A stretch of DNA of 64,000 nt, taken from NCBI GenBank assembly GCA_016711805.1, contig JADJSH010000018.1:62001-126000 (forward strand). Direction: 5' to 3'. Every line of letters begins with the position of its first letter. Position 1 is the stretch's first letter. Below, one piece after another: positions 27,216 through 36,056 of the stretch. Below the pieces are notes generated by a model. It worked only from the letters and a program-made list of their open reading frames with translations, searched no databases and was not told where the DNA came from. The translations under genes were made by a program, and so were the position numbers. The DNA is from Bacteroidota bacterium. Its GTDB lineage: Bacteria > Bacteroidota > Bacteroidia > B-17B0 > Aurantibacillaceae.

Positions 27216-28100
27216 CTAAATCACTTGTTTGTTATTCAATAAACTTAGAGTCACAATATCCGCATATTTACATAATAAATCATCATGTTTTAAATAGCTT
27301 AAAATTATCTTAATACCTTCATCTCCTTTTGTTAAGGTATAATTTTCGTATAAGTATTCATTTCCGTCTTTTATATAACTTCCATGTTCTACATAGGTTT
27401 TGTAACCTTTGATAATCGTGTGTAATCCTTCTTCTTTTAAAACATGAACCTCTGGACTATTCATGTACGCATCATTCAGAGACACGAAATCCGAATTTTG
27501 TATTTTATAAAGTTCATCAAAATTCATTTTCTCAACAGTTAATGAAAAGGACTGAGAGGAAGATTCGGCTTTGCTGCTTTTATGATTTGTGATATAGTTT
27601 TCCATATAACATGGTAAAACAGACTCCGATTCATTTAATTCAAAAGGCACGGATAAAGATAATGTTTGGGTTATTGGATATGTTCCCCATTTTACTTCAT
27701 CCAAATAATTAGAAGTAAGGCTTGGTTGATAAGATGATTTTCTTCCTACTGTTGTAATGCTTTCATCTGTGCTTTGAATAATGACAGCGGCAATAAGTAG
27801 TTGAATGAAAACAGTGGCAATAAAAATAAGTGAAGTTTTAGATGGAGAAGAAATAGATGTTTTGAATACAGGATTTTTTTTGGGTATTGGATTTTCTAAT
27901 ACTGTTTTTTTGGGAACACTTTCATTGTATTCATTTAACCCATCAACGTATGTTTCAAAAGAAGAATTAAATTTCGATTTCTTCCAATCTAAATAATTAT
28001 TAGCTAATTTTTTTTGACATCCTTTGCAAAACACAATGCGTTCTGAAGTCACTGTATTTTTATGCTGACAATTATCACAAATTAAGTAGTTAGTAGCCAT
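27216..28100 (-). CDS. Zinc-ribbon membrane protein
   Basis: 294 residues. The N-terminus has two CxxC knuckles (CDNC near residue 8, CKGC near residue 26) forming a zinc ribbon. A basic linker follows, then one membrane segment (TSLIFIATVFIQLLIAAVII, about 85-105) and an extracytoplasmic domain of about 185 residues with no recognised family. Topology suggests a cytosolic zinc finger and periplasmic sensor-like region. It is coupled to GH3 by a four-base gap. Function unknown. Confidence 0.7.
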   Translation of the reverse strand: MATNYLICDNCQHKNTVTSERIVFCKGCQKKLANNYLDWKKSKFNSSFETYVDGLNEYNESVPKKTVLENPIPKKNPVFKTSISSPSKTSLIFIATVFIQLLIAAVIIQSTDESITTVGRKSSYQPSLTSNYLDEVKWGTYPITQTLSLSVPFELNESESVLPCYMENYITNHKSSKAESSSQSFSLTVEKMNFDELYKIQNSDFVSLNDAYMNSPEVHVLKEEGLHTIIKGYKTYVEHGSYIKDGNEYLYENYTLTKGDEGIKIILSYLKHDDLLCKYADIVTLSLLNNKQVI

Positions 28101-28130
28101 AGTTATTAATTTTACTAAAGGTAACGAAGA

Positions 28131-29024
28131 TTACTTGTTATTCAAAGCTTCCTCTATTTGGGTTTGATAAACTTCATCAAATAACTCCACATAAATATCT
28201 TGTTGTTTATAACCAAGTTTAATGTATGTAAGCGATTTCTCAATATGTTTTTTGCTGAGTTCTAGTTTATTTGATTGTTTGTAAAGCAATCCTAAATAAA
28301 AATTAGCTTCAATAGGAAATTGAGATTGTTTGATGGCTTTTTTATAATAGGTTTCTGCTTTCTTTAAATCATTCAATTTTTCATAGTTACGTGCTATATA
28401 AAAATAAATATAAGTGTTACAGTTTTTTTGTCCGAAATGACTCACTTCAAATTTTTCGTTTAATTCAAATTCTTTTATCGCATTTTGGTATTGTCCTAAT
28501 TGGTAATAACAAAGTCCTTTTAAAAAATGGATGTTTTCACCAACTGGCGCATCCACATCCTGCGGCGTTAAATCATCATAATGGTTTAAGTGCTTTAAAG
28601 ATTTTTCATAATCTCTATAATAATACAATAATACCCAGCCGTAATAGCCTTCCATTTCTTTAGCATTAATAGCTAAACTTTTTTCGAGCGCTTGTATAGC
28701 TTCCGCATAATTACCGTGTTTGGTATTTTGAACCGAGTAGGCGTGCCAGTCGCCCGCAGTGATGCTATCGTTTTTTGCAATACAGAGATTCATTAATTCA
28801 TTTCCACATTGATCATTTCCATGATAGGAAATATAAGTTCCCATTTCTAAAATTTGCTTTTTAGTAAAATGTTTTTCTTCTAAGTATTTTAAAATTTCTT
28901 GAGCCTTAATTGGTTGATGGCAACGCTCTAATTTGTATCCTAAAGTCAACGAATCGTTTTGAGCTTTAGTATTAAAGCAGCACATCATGCATAAAAGCAA
29001 ACAACTATTTAGGAAGTATTTCAA
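28131..29024 (-). CDS. Secreted TPR-repeat protein
   Basis: 297 residues with a signal peptide (1-21, ending NTKA) and at least four tetratricopeptide repeats (for example GNYAEAIQALEKSLAINAK, GQYQNAIKEFELNEKF, NDLKKAETYYKKAIKQS and NKLELSKKHIEKSLTY). TPRs mediate protein-protein contacts, so it is probably a periplasmic scaffold. Its ATG overlaps the 3' end of the upstream gene by 20 bases, indicating translational coupling. Confidence 0.8.
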   Translation of the reverse strand: MKYFLNSCLLLCMMCCFNTKAQNDSLTLGYKLERCHQPIKAQEILKYLEEKHFTKKQILEMGTYISYHGNDQCGNELMNLCIAKNDSITAGDWHAYSVQNTKHGNYAEAIQALEKSLAINAKEMEGYYGWVLLYYYRDYEKSLKHLNHYDDLTPQDVDAPVGENIHFLKGLCYYQLGQYQNAIKEFELNEKFEVSHFGQKNCNTYIYFYIARNYEKLNDLKKAETYYKKAIKQSQFPIEANFYLGLLYKQSNKLELSKKHIEKSLTYIKLGYKQQDIYVELFDEVYQTQIEEALNNK

Positions 29025-29488
29025 TGAGTTTGCCGTTATTAAATCTAAATGAATAAAATTTGCGAGAGTTAATTGGATTGCGTTGCTCGTCTAATTGAGG
29101 CTTCCAAGGGGAAGTTTGTTTTACTGCTAGCAGTATTTGTGAACATAATAATTCAATATCTTTTGTGATAGGTAATGGCTTATAATTTAAATCACATAAT
29201 TGCGTTTTATAAAAATCAGTTTCTCCTTTAAAATTGATGAAAAAGTTAACGGTAATAATTCCATTAAATGTTGTTTGAGCCGTAATGGCTTTATGAAACT
29301 CTTTTTTTACAGTATAAAAATCTTTACCATTATTGGGAGAAGTAGGATGATAATAGGGAAAAATAGGTTTGTTTCCAAAAAAAGCTACAGCTATCCGTTT
29401 GGGAAAAACAAATACCGTAAACAAACAATAAAATTATTGTGAGTTTAAAACTTAAATAATTATTTTTTTGTAGACAGATAATTTTCAA
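29005..29488 (-). CDS. Small secreted protein of unknown function (frame broken, N-terminus hidden)
   Basis: The open frame 29005-29424 has no credible start or signal peptide. A neighbouring frame immediately upstream encodes a typical signal sequence, LTIILLFVYGICFSQTDS. Removing one T from the seven-T run (plus-strand A-run 29377-29383) joins the two as AFFGNKP or SFFGNKP. The best start then is TTG at 29488, overlapping the 3' end of the PolX-like gene by 29 bases. The mature part has TFNGIITVNFFINFKGETD and WKPQL, reminiscent of TonB C-terminal-like folds, but this is weak. It pairs with the TPR gene. Confidence 0.6.
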
Positions 29489-31055
29489 ATGTATTTAAAT
29501 CCATCGCATTTAAACAGTTATCTTTTGTTAAAAGCCCTTTGCGAGCCACATAAGTTCCATAACGCATATCATGGTAGCCCTTTAATTGATGAGCGTCGGG
29601 ATTAATAGAAATCATCACGCCTTTTTCTAAACAATAAGGTATCCAACGCCAATCAATATCTAAACGATAAGGATGTGCATTTAATTCAATTACTACTTTA
29701 TTGGCTGCGCACGCATCAATTATTTTTTTATGATCAATAGGATAACCTGGTCGGCCTAATAGTAAACGCCCGGTTGGGTGGCCTAAAATAGTAGTGTAAG
29801 GATTTTCAATGGCTTTTATTAAACGAGTGGTTGCTTTATCTTCATCCATTTTTAAATTGGCATGAACTGAAGCAACAATGAAGTCAAATGTTTTTAAGAT
29901 ATCTTCTTCATAATCTAAATCTCCGTTTCCTAAAATATCACTTTCAATTCCTTTAAATATTTTAAAAGGAAATAATTGTTTGTTGAGTTTTTCTATTTCT
30001 TGTTGTTGTAACAAAACCGTTTCTACTTTTAATCCACCGGCATAACTTGCAGTTTTTGAGTGATCACATATTCCTAAATACTGATAACCTAATTGTTTGC
30101 AATACACAGCCATTTCTTCTAAGGTGTTCATTCCATCACTATAAGTAGAGTGATTGTGTAAAATGCCTTTTAAGTCGCTAAGTTCAACTAATTTAGGTAG
30201 CTGATTATTTTTTGCTTTTTCTAATTCAAATAATCCTTCACGCAACTCAGGTTCGCAGTATTGAATACTTAAATTTGAATAAATAGATTCTTCGTTATCG
30301 TATTTTTTGGTGGCTAATGCTTTAAAGTTAATGCCTTCTAAATGTTCTTTAGTTGAAGAGGTTTCTACTAGCTTTCTGTAAAATACATTTGAGTTACATT
30401 GTATAAAATTTAGCGGAATAGTTTCGGACACAAACTCATCTAAATCAATACTTTCATCTCCAACCAAAATATCTATTTCTTCAATGACTTCGCAATGGCG
30501 ATACATGGCGCCAGTAAAAGAAACAAAATCAGTTTGTTGTTTAATAGCATCAATAATTGGCTGCCCAATTTTTTCAGCATAAGCAAAATGAAACCAACCA
30601 GTGTTTTTAATTTTAAATTCAATGTTTTGAATAATGGTATTTTGGGTTTTTGCTCCAAATCCTTTTAATTCTAGTAATCGGTTTTCGTGACAAGCATATA
30701 GCAAATCAGTAACACTTTCTAATTCTAACTCTTGCCATAACTGACGCACTTTTTTTGGTCCCAATCCTTTAATGCCCAACATCTCTATTACTCCAGCAGG
30801 AGTTTTAGATATTAAGTCTTGCAATTCTTTACTGGTGCCAGTAGTATTAAATTCAATAATTTTTTCGGCTAAACTTTTGCCAATACCTTCTAATTGTGTT
30901 AATTCTTCAACAGTTGGCGCACTTAAATCAATACGCGTTTTACTTAATTTGTAAGCCGCACTATTAATTGATTTTATTTTAAATGGATTTTCATCATGCA
31001 GCTCCATTAATTTGGCGGTGATTTCTAAAGCGTCTGCTATATCTTCGGTTGTCAT
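29460..31055 (-). CDS. PolX-like helix-hairpin-helix/PHP domain protein
   Basis: 531 residues. The N-terminus is a Pol beta-like 8-kDa and HhH region (about 1-150; LEGIGKSLAEKIIE, LGIKGLGPKKVRQL, LKGFGAKTQNTI). The palm equivalent (about 155-270) has GAMYRHCEVIEEIDILVGD, where the polymerase GS and first catalytic Asp are replaced by GA and Glu. The C-terminus (about 295-531) is an intact PHP phosphoesterase: HNHSTYSDG, CDHSKTA, GIESDIL, ASVHANL, LGHPTGR and NPDAHQL supply the metal ligands. It is therefore probably a nuclease/phosphatase with little polymerase activity. Family members act in base excision repair. Confidence 0.87.
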   Translation of the reverse strand: MTTEDIADALEITAKLMELHDENPFKIKSINSAAYKLSKTRIDLSAPTVEELTQLEGIGKSLAEKIIEFNTTGTSKELQDLISKTPAGVIEMLGIKGLGPKKVRQLWQELELESVTDLLYACHENRLLELKGFGAKTQNTIIQNIEFKIKNTGWFHFAYAEKIGQPIIDAIKQQTDFVSFTGAMYRHCEVIEEIDILVGDESIDLDEFVSETIPLNFIQCNSNVFYRKLVETSSTKEHLEGINFKALATKKYDNEESIYSNLSIQYCEPELREGLFELEKAKNNQLPKLVELSDLKGILHNHSTYSDGMNTLEEMAVYCKQLGYQYLGICDHSKTASYAGGLKVETVLLQQQEIEKLNKQLFPFKIFKGIESDILGNGDLDYEEDILKTFDFIVASVHANLKMDEDKATTRLIKAIENPYTTILGHPTGRLLLGRPGYPIDHKKIIDACAANKVVIELNAHPYRLDIDWRWIPYCLEKGVMISINPDAHQLKGYHDMRYGTYVARKGLLTKDNCLNAMDLNTFENYLSTKK

Positions 31056-31133
31056 GATACGTAATTTTATTTGTTTTTAATTGGCATATCGAATACGCCA
31101 TGGTCTTATTGATTAAAATGGCGCATGGCTATT

Positions 31134-31802
31134 TCATAAATACAATTCAGCAAATTTTAAATCATAAGGATTAGTGATTTTTATATTTTCAAAATTTCCT
31201 TCTACTAAATGAATGGTTTCATCCATGCCTTCTAATACGGTAGCATCGTCGGTAAAAAATGGAGAGTAATCTTGTTCAAATGCTTCTTTAATTTTAGAAA
31301 CTAAAAAGCATTGAGGTGTTTGTACAATTTTATAATCATCGCGGCTTACAGCTTTATTGATGCCGTTGGTTACCATTCTCAAACTTTCGTTAATGGGCGA
31401 TATAGGAATAGCATTTCCTTTTTGAGCAGCTGTTTCAAAACAACGTTTAATGGTTTCAACACTTACAAAAGGTCTTGCAGCATCATGAATTCCAACAACG
31501 TCATTTTTATTGGTAATTGTATTCAATCCATTTTTTACAGAATGAAAACGGGTTTCTCCTCCAATAACAATTTGGATATTTTTATCAGGAAAATATTCAG
31601 CTAACATAAAATTAGCATCAGTCATATAATCTTTATGAACACAAACAATCACGTTGATGAATTCATCAAACTCTATAAATTTTTCGATGGTATGAATTAG
31701 AATTGGCTTCCCTTTTATTTCAATAAATTGTTTTGGAACGGTTGACTGCATTCTGGAGCCTGTTCCGCCTGCAACGATGATAACGTTATATTGTGAATTC
31801 AT
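31134..31802 (-). CDS. ispD: 2-C-methyl-D-erythritol 4-phosphate cytidylyltransferase
   Basis: 222 residues from ATG 31802, which sits two bases past the preceding regulator gene; a start at 31826 would overlap it. VIIVAGGTGSRMQSTVPKQF is the CTP-binding signature, VGIHDAARPFV carries the Asp for metal binding, and IVQTPQCFLVSKIKEAF and TDDATVLEGM are the substrate-side motifs. It makes CDP-ME in the MEP isoprenoid pathway. Length fits the family (about 225). It is likely co-transcribed with the upstream regulator. Confidence 0.95.
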   Translation of the reverse strand: MNSQYNVIIVAGGTGSRMQSTVPKQFIEIKGKPILIHTIEKFIEFDEFINVIVCVHKDYMTDANFMLAEYFPDKNIQIVIGGETRFHSVKNGLNTITNKNDVVGIHDAARPFVSVETIKRCFETAAQKGNAIPISPINESLRMVTNGINKAVSRDDYKIVQTPQCFLVSKIKEAFEQDYSPFFTDDATVLEGMDETIHLVEGNFENIKITNPYDLKFAELYL

Positions 31803-31803
31803 G

Positions 31804-32808
31804 TTAATAGTTTTTAATACGTTCAATACAATTATCTATCGCTTTGTATGCTTTACTGAAAAACTGAAAGCGTTGTTTCTCTGCAATGCTACTAATTAAG
31901 GTCGATTTTTTAATAAGGTTTTTCATCCAATGTTCAATCTCTTCACAAAATTGATTATTACTTGTGGTTAACGAATTCATAGTATTGAAAGAGATATATG
32001 AAATAGCAGAACCAGCAACGGTAACATGAATGCAATTTGTTCCAATTACTAAATCGCTATTATATAAATTAAAAGAACAGTTTTTTGTTTTATTTTCCTC
32101 TTCAGCATATTGATTAATTGCTTGAGCCATTTTTTTTAATTCTTGTAAAACTAAAATAGCATCTTCTTTTTCTTTGAATGCTCCCGATTCAAAATAATAT
32201 TCTATTTGTTTAATAGTTGTGGTGATGGTTTCATCGGTCCAAATTTCGGTACTAGGAATTTTTAGGTAAGTTTTATGAATTTTATCTGTTATTTCTAATT
32301 GCTTTTCAGAAATCACCTCCCAATCAAATTTTTTGGTTTGATAAGCTGGTATATTTAAAACAGAACGTTGCCAGTAAAATAATTTAAAAGCTGCTAATTC
32401 TTTTGAGAAGAAAGAATGAAAAATGGGAATTTCTTCGGCAGCGTATATAATTTTTGCATCTTCTGATTTTTGCAAACGCTCTAATTGCATTAGTAATCCA
32501 GTTAAGTAATTATCAAAGTTTTCTTCAGAGTCGGTTAACTTTATGTAATTACAAGTTACCGAATCACCTTTGTTAGATAAAACCGAATCTATGGATATGC
32601 GGTAATGCTTACATATTTTATAAGTTTCATCTAAACTTAATTCGGTTTCGTTACGCAAACGGCGGTAAGCACTATCGTTACTTATTTTTAATAAATCGGC
32701 AATATCATCAACCAACGACACATTTGCTGGAACAACCTGTTTTAAGTGTTTAATGAACACTTCTTGCATTTCAAAAGATGTATCTGATGCGGTTTTTTTA
32801 GCAGCCAT
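31804..32808 (-). CDS. Helix-turn-helix regulator with a large C-terminal domain
   Basis: 334 residues. The first about 90 residues carry a helix-turn-helix: IADLLKISNDSAYRRLRNETELSLDETYKICKHY, like BetR/phage-repressor-type domains. The remaining 240 residues are helical with a short beta-rich part (LYNSDLVIGTNCIHV) and match the uncharacterised C-terminal region of Bacteroidota regulators of this shape. Ligand unknown. It is divergent from the envelope gene cluster starting at 33030 and reads into ispD. Palindromic TTTGCnnnGCAAA sites lie in the divergent gap. Confidence 0.7.
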   Translation of the reverse strand: MAAKKTASDTSFEMQEVFIKHLKQVVPANVSLVDDIADLLKISNDSAYRRLRNETELSLDETYKICKHYRISIDSVLSNKGDSVTCNYIKLTDSEENFDNYLTGLLMQLERLQKSEDAKIIYAAEEIPIFHSFFSKELAAFKLFYWQRSVLNIPAYQTKKFDWEVISEKQLEITDKIHKTYLKIPSTEIWTDETITTTIKQIEYYFESGAFKEKEDAILVLQELKKMAQAINQYAEEENKTKNCSFNLYNSDLVIGTNCIHVTVAGSAISYISFNTMNSLTTSNNQFCEEIEHWMKNLIKKSTLISSIAEKQRFQFFSKAYKAIDNCIERIKNY

Positions 32809-32842
32809 AATGTTGTATTATATACTAATAAAGATATTAAGT

Positions 32843-32891
32843 ATTTGCGAAAAATGCAAATTCTCACTCCTAGATTATGAAATTTTGCAAA
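32843..32891. promoter_or_regulatory. Candidate operator: ATTTGC palindromes upstream of the HTH regulator
   Basis: ATTTGC-N7-GCAAAT (32843-32861) is an inverted repeat, and a second palindromic TTGCAA core (ATTTTGCAAAT, 32882-32891) follows 30 bases on. Both are inside the 221-base divergent gap between the regulator and the 33030 gene. This would suit autoregulation by the HTH protein, but the assignment is inference from position. Confidence 0.35.
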
Positions 32892-32994
32892 TAAATCAAA
32901 TTTTGGAGCTTTTAAAACTTCCCATTTTACTGTTTTCTGCAATTAAGTTGCGCCATGGTCTGTAAAGCCGTTTCAATAGCGCTTGGCATCCACC

Positions 32995-33002
32995 TAATTT
33001 TG
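32995..33002 (+). promoter_or_regulatory. Candidate -7 promoter element
   Basis: TAATTTTG, an exact TAnnTTTG match 27 bases before the ATG at 33030, supporting that start over the longer frame from 32955. Confidence 0.45.
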
Positions 33003-33029
33003 ACCTATAAATTATTAATCAAAATCAAC

Positions 33030-33845
33030 ATGGACGCTTTAAATACTATCGAAAAAATTACCCTATTGGTTAGTACAAGTATTGTTTGTTTAGCTAACCT
33101 TTTTGTATTAATTGAAAGAACAAAAAAATCAGAAAAACATGCATTTCATACAATTATTCAAAAACTATTAGGGTTAAAAAATACATTTTTTATTTTCTGT
33201 TTAATTGTTATCACGAGTTCATGTTCGAGTGGTAAATTTTTGAATAGAAAATATACTATGGGAAGATTTACTGAAAATGTAAAATCATTAAAACATAATA
33301 CGATTTATGTGGATACAACAAAAAGCTATGCCTATGCATCCGATCCAATGGAATTGAAAAAATCATCGATTAGTTTAAATAACATTCCTGATAAAGAAAT
33401 TATCAATAATAAAGTTGAGTCGATTATAAAAAAGGATAGCATTTTTATATTTAAGAAACGCGGCCGAAATAAAGTAACTGTAGTAAAAAATAGTTTGCCA
33501 AATGTTACTGTGATTGTTCAAGGAGATAAAAGAACCGTAAAACAGGCAAAAAAAATTGATTTCGATTATGAGAAGACTAGAAGAAAAGCTAGAGCTAAAA
33601 AATTATATAAATATAGTTTAATACTTTCTTTCATACCTTTTGTTGGATTCATTATAGCTATTACAGCAAAAAAATCTATTAAAAAGTATCAAACAGAATT
33701 CCCTGATGAAAATGAAAAATTTAATAAGAGTAGAATCAATTTTGCAATTATTTTCTCTTTGTTCTCTTCGCTAATAGGGCTAGTCGCTCTTTTATATGGC
33801 TTTTTTTTACTTTTTCTCGCTAATACAATGACTGCAATTTATTAA
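33030..33845 (+). CDS. Membrane protein with internal lipobox-like segment, unknown function
   Basis: 271 residues from the ATG at 33030, which fits the promoter box upstream. There is a membrane segment near the N-terminus (IEKITLLVSTSIVCLANLFV), a second hydrophobic stretch ending in SSCSSGKFLNRKY (about residue 55-75), a basic middle region, and two C-terminal membrane segments (LILSFIPFVGFIIAI, about 198-212, and IIFSLFSSLIGLVALLYGFF, about 240-260). The second stretch looks like a lipoprotein signal, so a shorter start may exist, but no ATG precedes it closely. Function unknown. First gene of a plus-strand run to 35928. Confidence 0.55.
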   Translation: MDALNTIEKITLLVSTSIVCLANLFVLIERTKKSEKHAFHTIIQKLLGLKNTFFIFCLIVITSSCSSGKFLNRKYTMGRFTENVKSLKHNTIYVDTTKSYAYASDPMELKKSSISLNNIPDKEIINNKVESIIKKDSIFIFKKRGRNKVTVVKNSLPNVTVIVQGDKRTVKQAKKIDFDYEKTRRKARAKKLYKYSLILSFIPFVGFIIAITAKKSIKKYQTEFPDENEKFNKSRINFAIIFSLFSSLIGLVALLYGFFLLFLANTMTAIY

Positions 33846-33869
33846 TCATCAATACTATAAAATTAAATT

Positions 33870-34037
33870 ATGAAAACAACAACTCTCAAAAAAGCAATTC
33901 ACATCTCATTATTTTGTTCGATGTTAATAGCAACCGTTATTATTACCAAAAGCACTGTAAAAAATATTAAACAGTTGTATGGTTCCGAAAAAGCTAACTA
34001 CACAGCTATGAGTTGCTTTACAGATTTAATTAATTAA
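33870..34037 (+). CDS. Small hydrophobic protein, 55 residues
   Basis: ATG at 33870, TAA at 34035-34037. It encodes MKTTTLKKAIHISLFCSML, a hydrophobic stretch (about 8-25), then a polar tail ending FTDLIN. It starts 24 bases after the preceding gene and ends 19 bases before the next, in the same direction. Its first residues (MKTT) are like those of the following gene, so it may be an eroded paralogue of that start or a genuine small membrane or exported peptide. No family recognised. Confidence 0.45.
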   Translation: MKTTTLKKAIHISLFCSMLIATVIITKSTVKNIKQLYGSEKANYTAMSCFTDLIN

Positions 34038-34056
34038 TCACTAAAAAAAAAGTACT

Positions 34057-35187
34057 ATGAAAACAACTTTTAAATCAATCGTTTTATTTGGAGCAGCCTG
34101 TTTGTATATAAATTCAAGTGTAGCTCAAGATGTGAAAAAAGAAAAACAAACCTTAACTATTTTGTCTATTGATATTAATGGTTTAAAAAGTGAGCCACAG
34201 CAAATGGGTAACTTGGTGCGAACAGAGTTAGAAAAGCTCGACACCTTTGAAGTCATGGATAGATATGACGTGGCCTATATGGTCGAAAAAAATAAACTAA
34301 GCATTAATAACTGTTACGGTAAATTATGTTTAACCGAAATTGGGGAAACGATTCATGCTGACAAAATGTTGAGTGGTAGTATTGAGTTATATCCAAAATC
34401 AATTATTTACACCTTACGTTTAATTGATGTAAAAACGAAATCTATTGAAAAGACAACGGTAATGGAGTTTTTAAATTTACCCGAAGAATTGCAAGCATTT
34501 ACTAATGTAACAGTTCGCGCAATGTTTAATAAATCGGTTGATCAAAACTTGTTAGCAAAACTCACACAGCGTAATGGTTTTGATAACGCGTTAAATAATC
34601 CAAAAAAAGATCGACTAAGATTAGACGGACCTCGATTAGGCTTTGTAACATTTACAGGAAACACAGCAAATATATTGCAAGCCGATAAATCGGTGGGTGG
34701 TTTTGAGGCATTCCCAATGATGTTTCAATTTGGTTATCAGTTTGAGAAACAATATTTGAACGAAGGAAAAATTCAAGCCTTGTTTGAGTTTGTGCCAATG
34801 ATAACAGGTGTCGATCAAGGCTATTTTATTCCAGGCTTTTCATTACTGCATGGTTTAAGAAGTAACATTAACGGGTGGGAGTTTGCATTAGGGCCAACTA
34901 TTAATTTATCGCCAAAAGCAAGAGGTTATTATGATACAACGAATACTTGGCATAGAGAACAGGAATGGACAAATAATCCTGAAAATGAAGGCGTAAAAAA
35001 TCCATTTACGATAAAAGAACGATTGGATAGTAGAGGCGACTATGCCATACAAACAGGATTTGTATTAGCATTTGGTAGAACTTTTAAATCAGGAAAATTA
35101 AACTTGCCAGTAAACATGTATGTAATTCCGGGCAAGGATGGATTTAGAATTGGTGCTTCTTTAGGGTTTAATGCAAAAAATAAATAA
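34057..35187 (+). CDS. Outer membrane protein with a CsgG-like N-terminal domain
   Basis: 376 residues with a signal peptide (1-23, ending SSVAQ). The N-terminal domain (about 30-165) looks like the CsgG/nucleotide-independent lipoprotein-type fold: LTILSIDINGL, MGNLVRTELEKLDTFEVMDR, GETIHADKMLSGSIELYPK and YTLRLIDVKTKSIEK. The C-terminal part (about 185-376) is beta-rich with aromatic strand ends, likely a small barrel (YQFEKQYLNEGKIQALFEF, FRIGASLGFN). CsgG relatives assemble or secrete surface structures. Here no curli genes are nearby, so the role is unknown. Confidence 0.6.
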   Translation: MKTTFKSIVLFGAACLYINSSVAQDVKKEKQTLTILSIDINGLKSEPQQMGNLVRTELEKLDTFEVMDRYDVAYMVEKNKLSINNCYGKLCLTEIGETIHADKMLSGSIELYPKSIIYTLRLIDVKTKSIEKTTVMEFLNLPEELQAFTNVTVRAMFNKSVDQNLLAKLTQRNGFDNALNNPKKDRLRLDGPRLGFVTFTGNTANILQADKSVGGFEAFPMMFQFGYQFEKQYLNEGKIQALFEFVPMITGVDQGYFIPGFSLLHGLRSNINGWEFALGPTINLSPKARGYYDTTNTWHREQEWTNNPENEGVKNPFTIKERLDSRGDYAIQTGFVLAFGRTFKSGKLNLPVNMYVIPGKDGFRIGASLGFNAKNK

Positions 35188-35278
35188 ACGCATTATGAAA
35201 TAGTCATGTTTCCGAAACACAATTGCGAAACACTCAACAAACCAAATAAAAGAATGAAACGATTGAGTTGAGCCCATC

Positions 35279-35292
35279 TCGATAGCTATCGG
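35279..35292. repeat. GATAGCTATC palindrome in an intergenic gap
   Basis: The 129-base gap 35188-35316 ends with tCGATAGCTATCGg, a near-perfect palindrome preceded by ccatc. I recall CCCGATAGCTATCGGG as a common intergenic palindrome in Bacteroidota, so this looks like a degraded member. No T-run follows, so it is not a standard terminator. Repetition across the genome cannot be tested here. Confidence 0.4.
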
Positions 35293-35316
35293 AATAAAAA
35301 ACAATAATATCTAAAT

Positions 35317-35928
35317 ATGAAAACAAGACTCCTACATAAAATCCCTCACGCATTACTTTACTCGCGTTTAGTAGTTGCCATTTTAATTATAGTATTTTCA
35401 TTTGCAAACGTTTCTCCAATAATTATTGTAGCATTAAGTATTTATGCAGTTTTAAGTGATGTGTTTGATGGAATTATTGCCCGACATTTAAAAATTTCAA
35501 CTATTGAAATGAGACAATTGGATACAAAAATTGATACGGTGTTTTGGTTTAGCTGTTTATTTTATATCTGTATCACTCATTCTCAATTTTTAAAAACACA
35601 TTTGTTTCAAATTTCTATTTTAGTTTTTTCTGAATTATTTATTATTGCCTTTGGTTTTTTGAAATTTGAAGAACGCATTTCTTATCATACTATTTTTTCA
35701 AAATTTTGGGCATTGCTTCTTTTATGGTTTTTTATCGACTTAATTTTAAATAATGCAAGCCATTATAGTTTTATCATCTCATTTTGGTATGGCATTTTTG
35801 TGCAAATGGAGATTTTGCTCATCGCTATTATTTTAAAAGACAACCAAACGGATGTTCCAGGCTTTTTAAAAGCCATTAAACTCAGAAAAGGCTTAAAAAT
35901 TTCAAGAAATCGACTTTTTAATGGTTAA
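35317..35928 (+). CDS. CDP-alcohol phosphatidyltransferase family protein
   Basis: 203 residues with about six hydrophobic segments. The family motif DxxDGxxAR-x8-G-x3-D-x3-D is visible as SDVFDGIIAR (Asp48, Asp51, Arg56) followed by QLDTKID; the family Gly is Met here. These enzymes transfer a phosphatidyl or related group to an alcohol acceptor in the inner membrane. The Met replacement makes normal activity less certain, and the acceptor is unknown. Stands alone after the GATAGCTATC palindrome; 129 bases to the next gene. Confidence 0.75.
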   Translation: MKTRLLHKIPHALLYSRLVVAILIIVFSFANVSPIIIVALSIYAVLSDVFDGIIARHLKISTIEMRQLDTKIDTVFWFSCLFYICITHSQFLKTHLFQISILVFSELFIIAFGFLKFEERISYHTIFSKFWALLLLWFFIDLILNNASHYSFIISFWYGIFVQMEILLIAIILKDNQTDVPGFLKAIKLRKGLKISRNRLFNG

Positions 35929-35999
35929 AATGGTCTTAACTAACAAATTACTGTTTACAAGTAGCTTCTAGAAGTTAAAACTTAACGTTTTTTTTGATT

Positions 36000-36007
36000 T
36001 AGTTTTG
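36000..36007 (+). promoter_or_regulatory. Candidate -7 promoter element of the TSP3/SPOR operon
   Basis: TAGTTTTG, exact TAnnTTTG, 49 bases before the ATG. A perfect palindrome TAATCGATTA (36032-36041) lies between box and start in the leader. Confidence 0.45.
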
Positions 36008-36056
36008 TTTTTATCGAGAAAACAACTAATTTAATCGATTATTAAACGATAAATTT

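Noticed and set aside
31086..31133. Hairpin between PolX-like gene and ispD as a terminator
   Set aside because: The gccat/atggc arms are short with a long loop and no T-run on either strand.
36032..36041. TAATCGATTA palindrome as part of the 13.2 kb repeat family
   Set aside because: Only the TCGATTA core is shared, with no 21-bp partner; chance is likely in this base composition.
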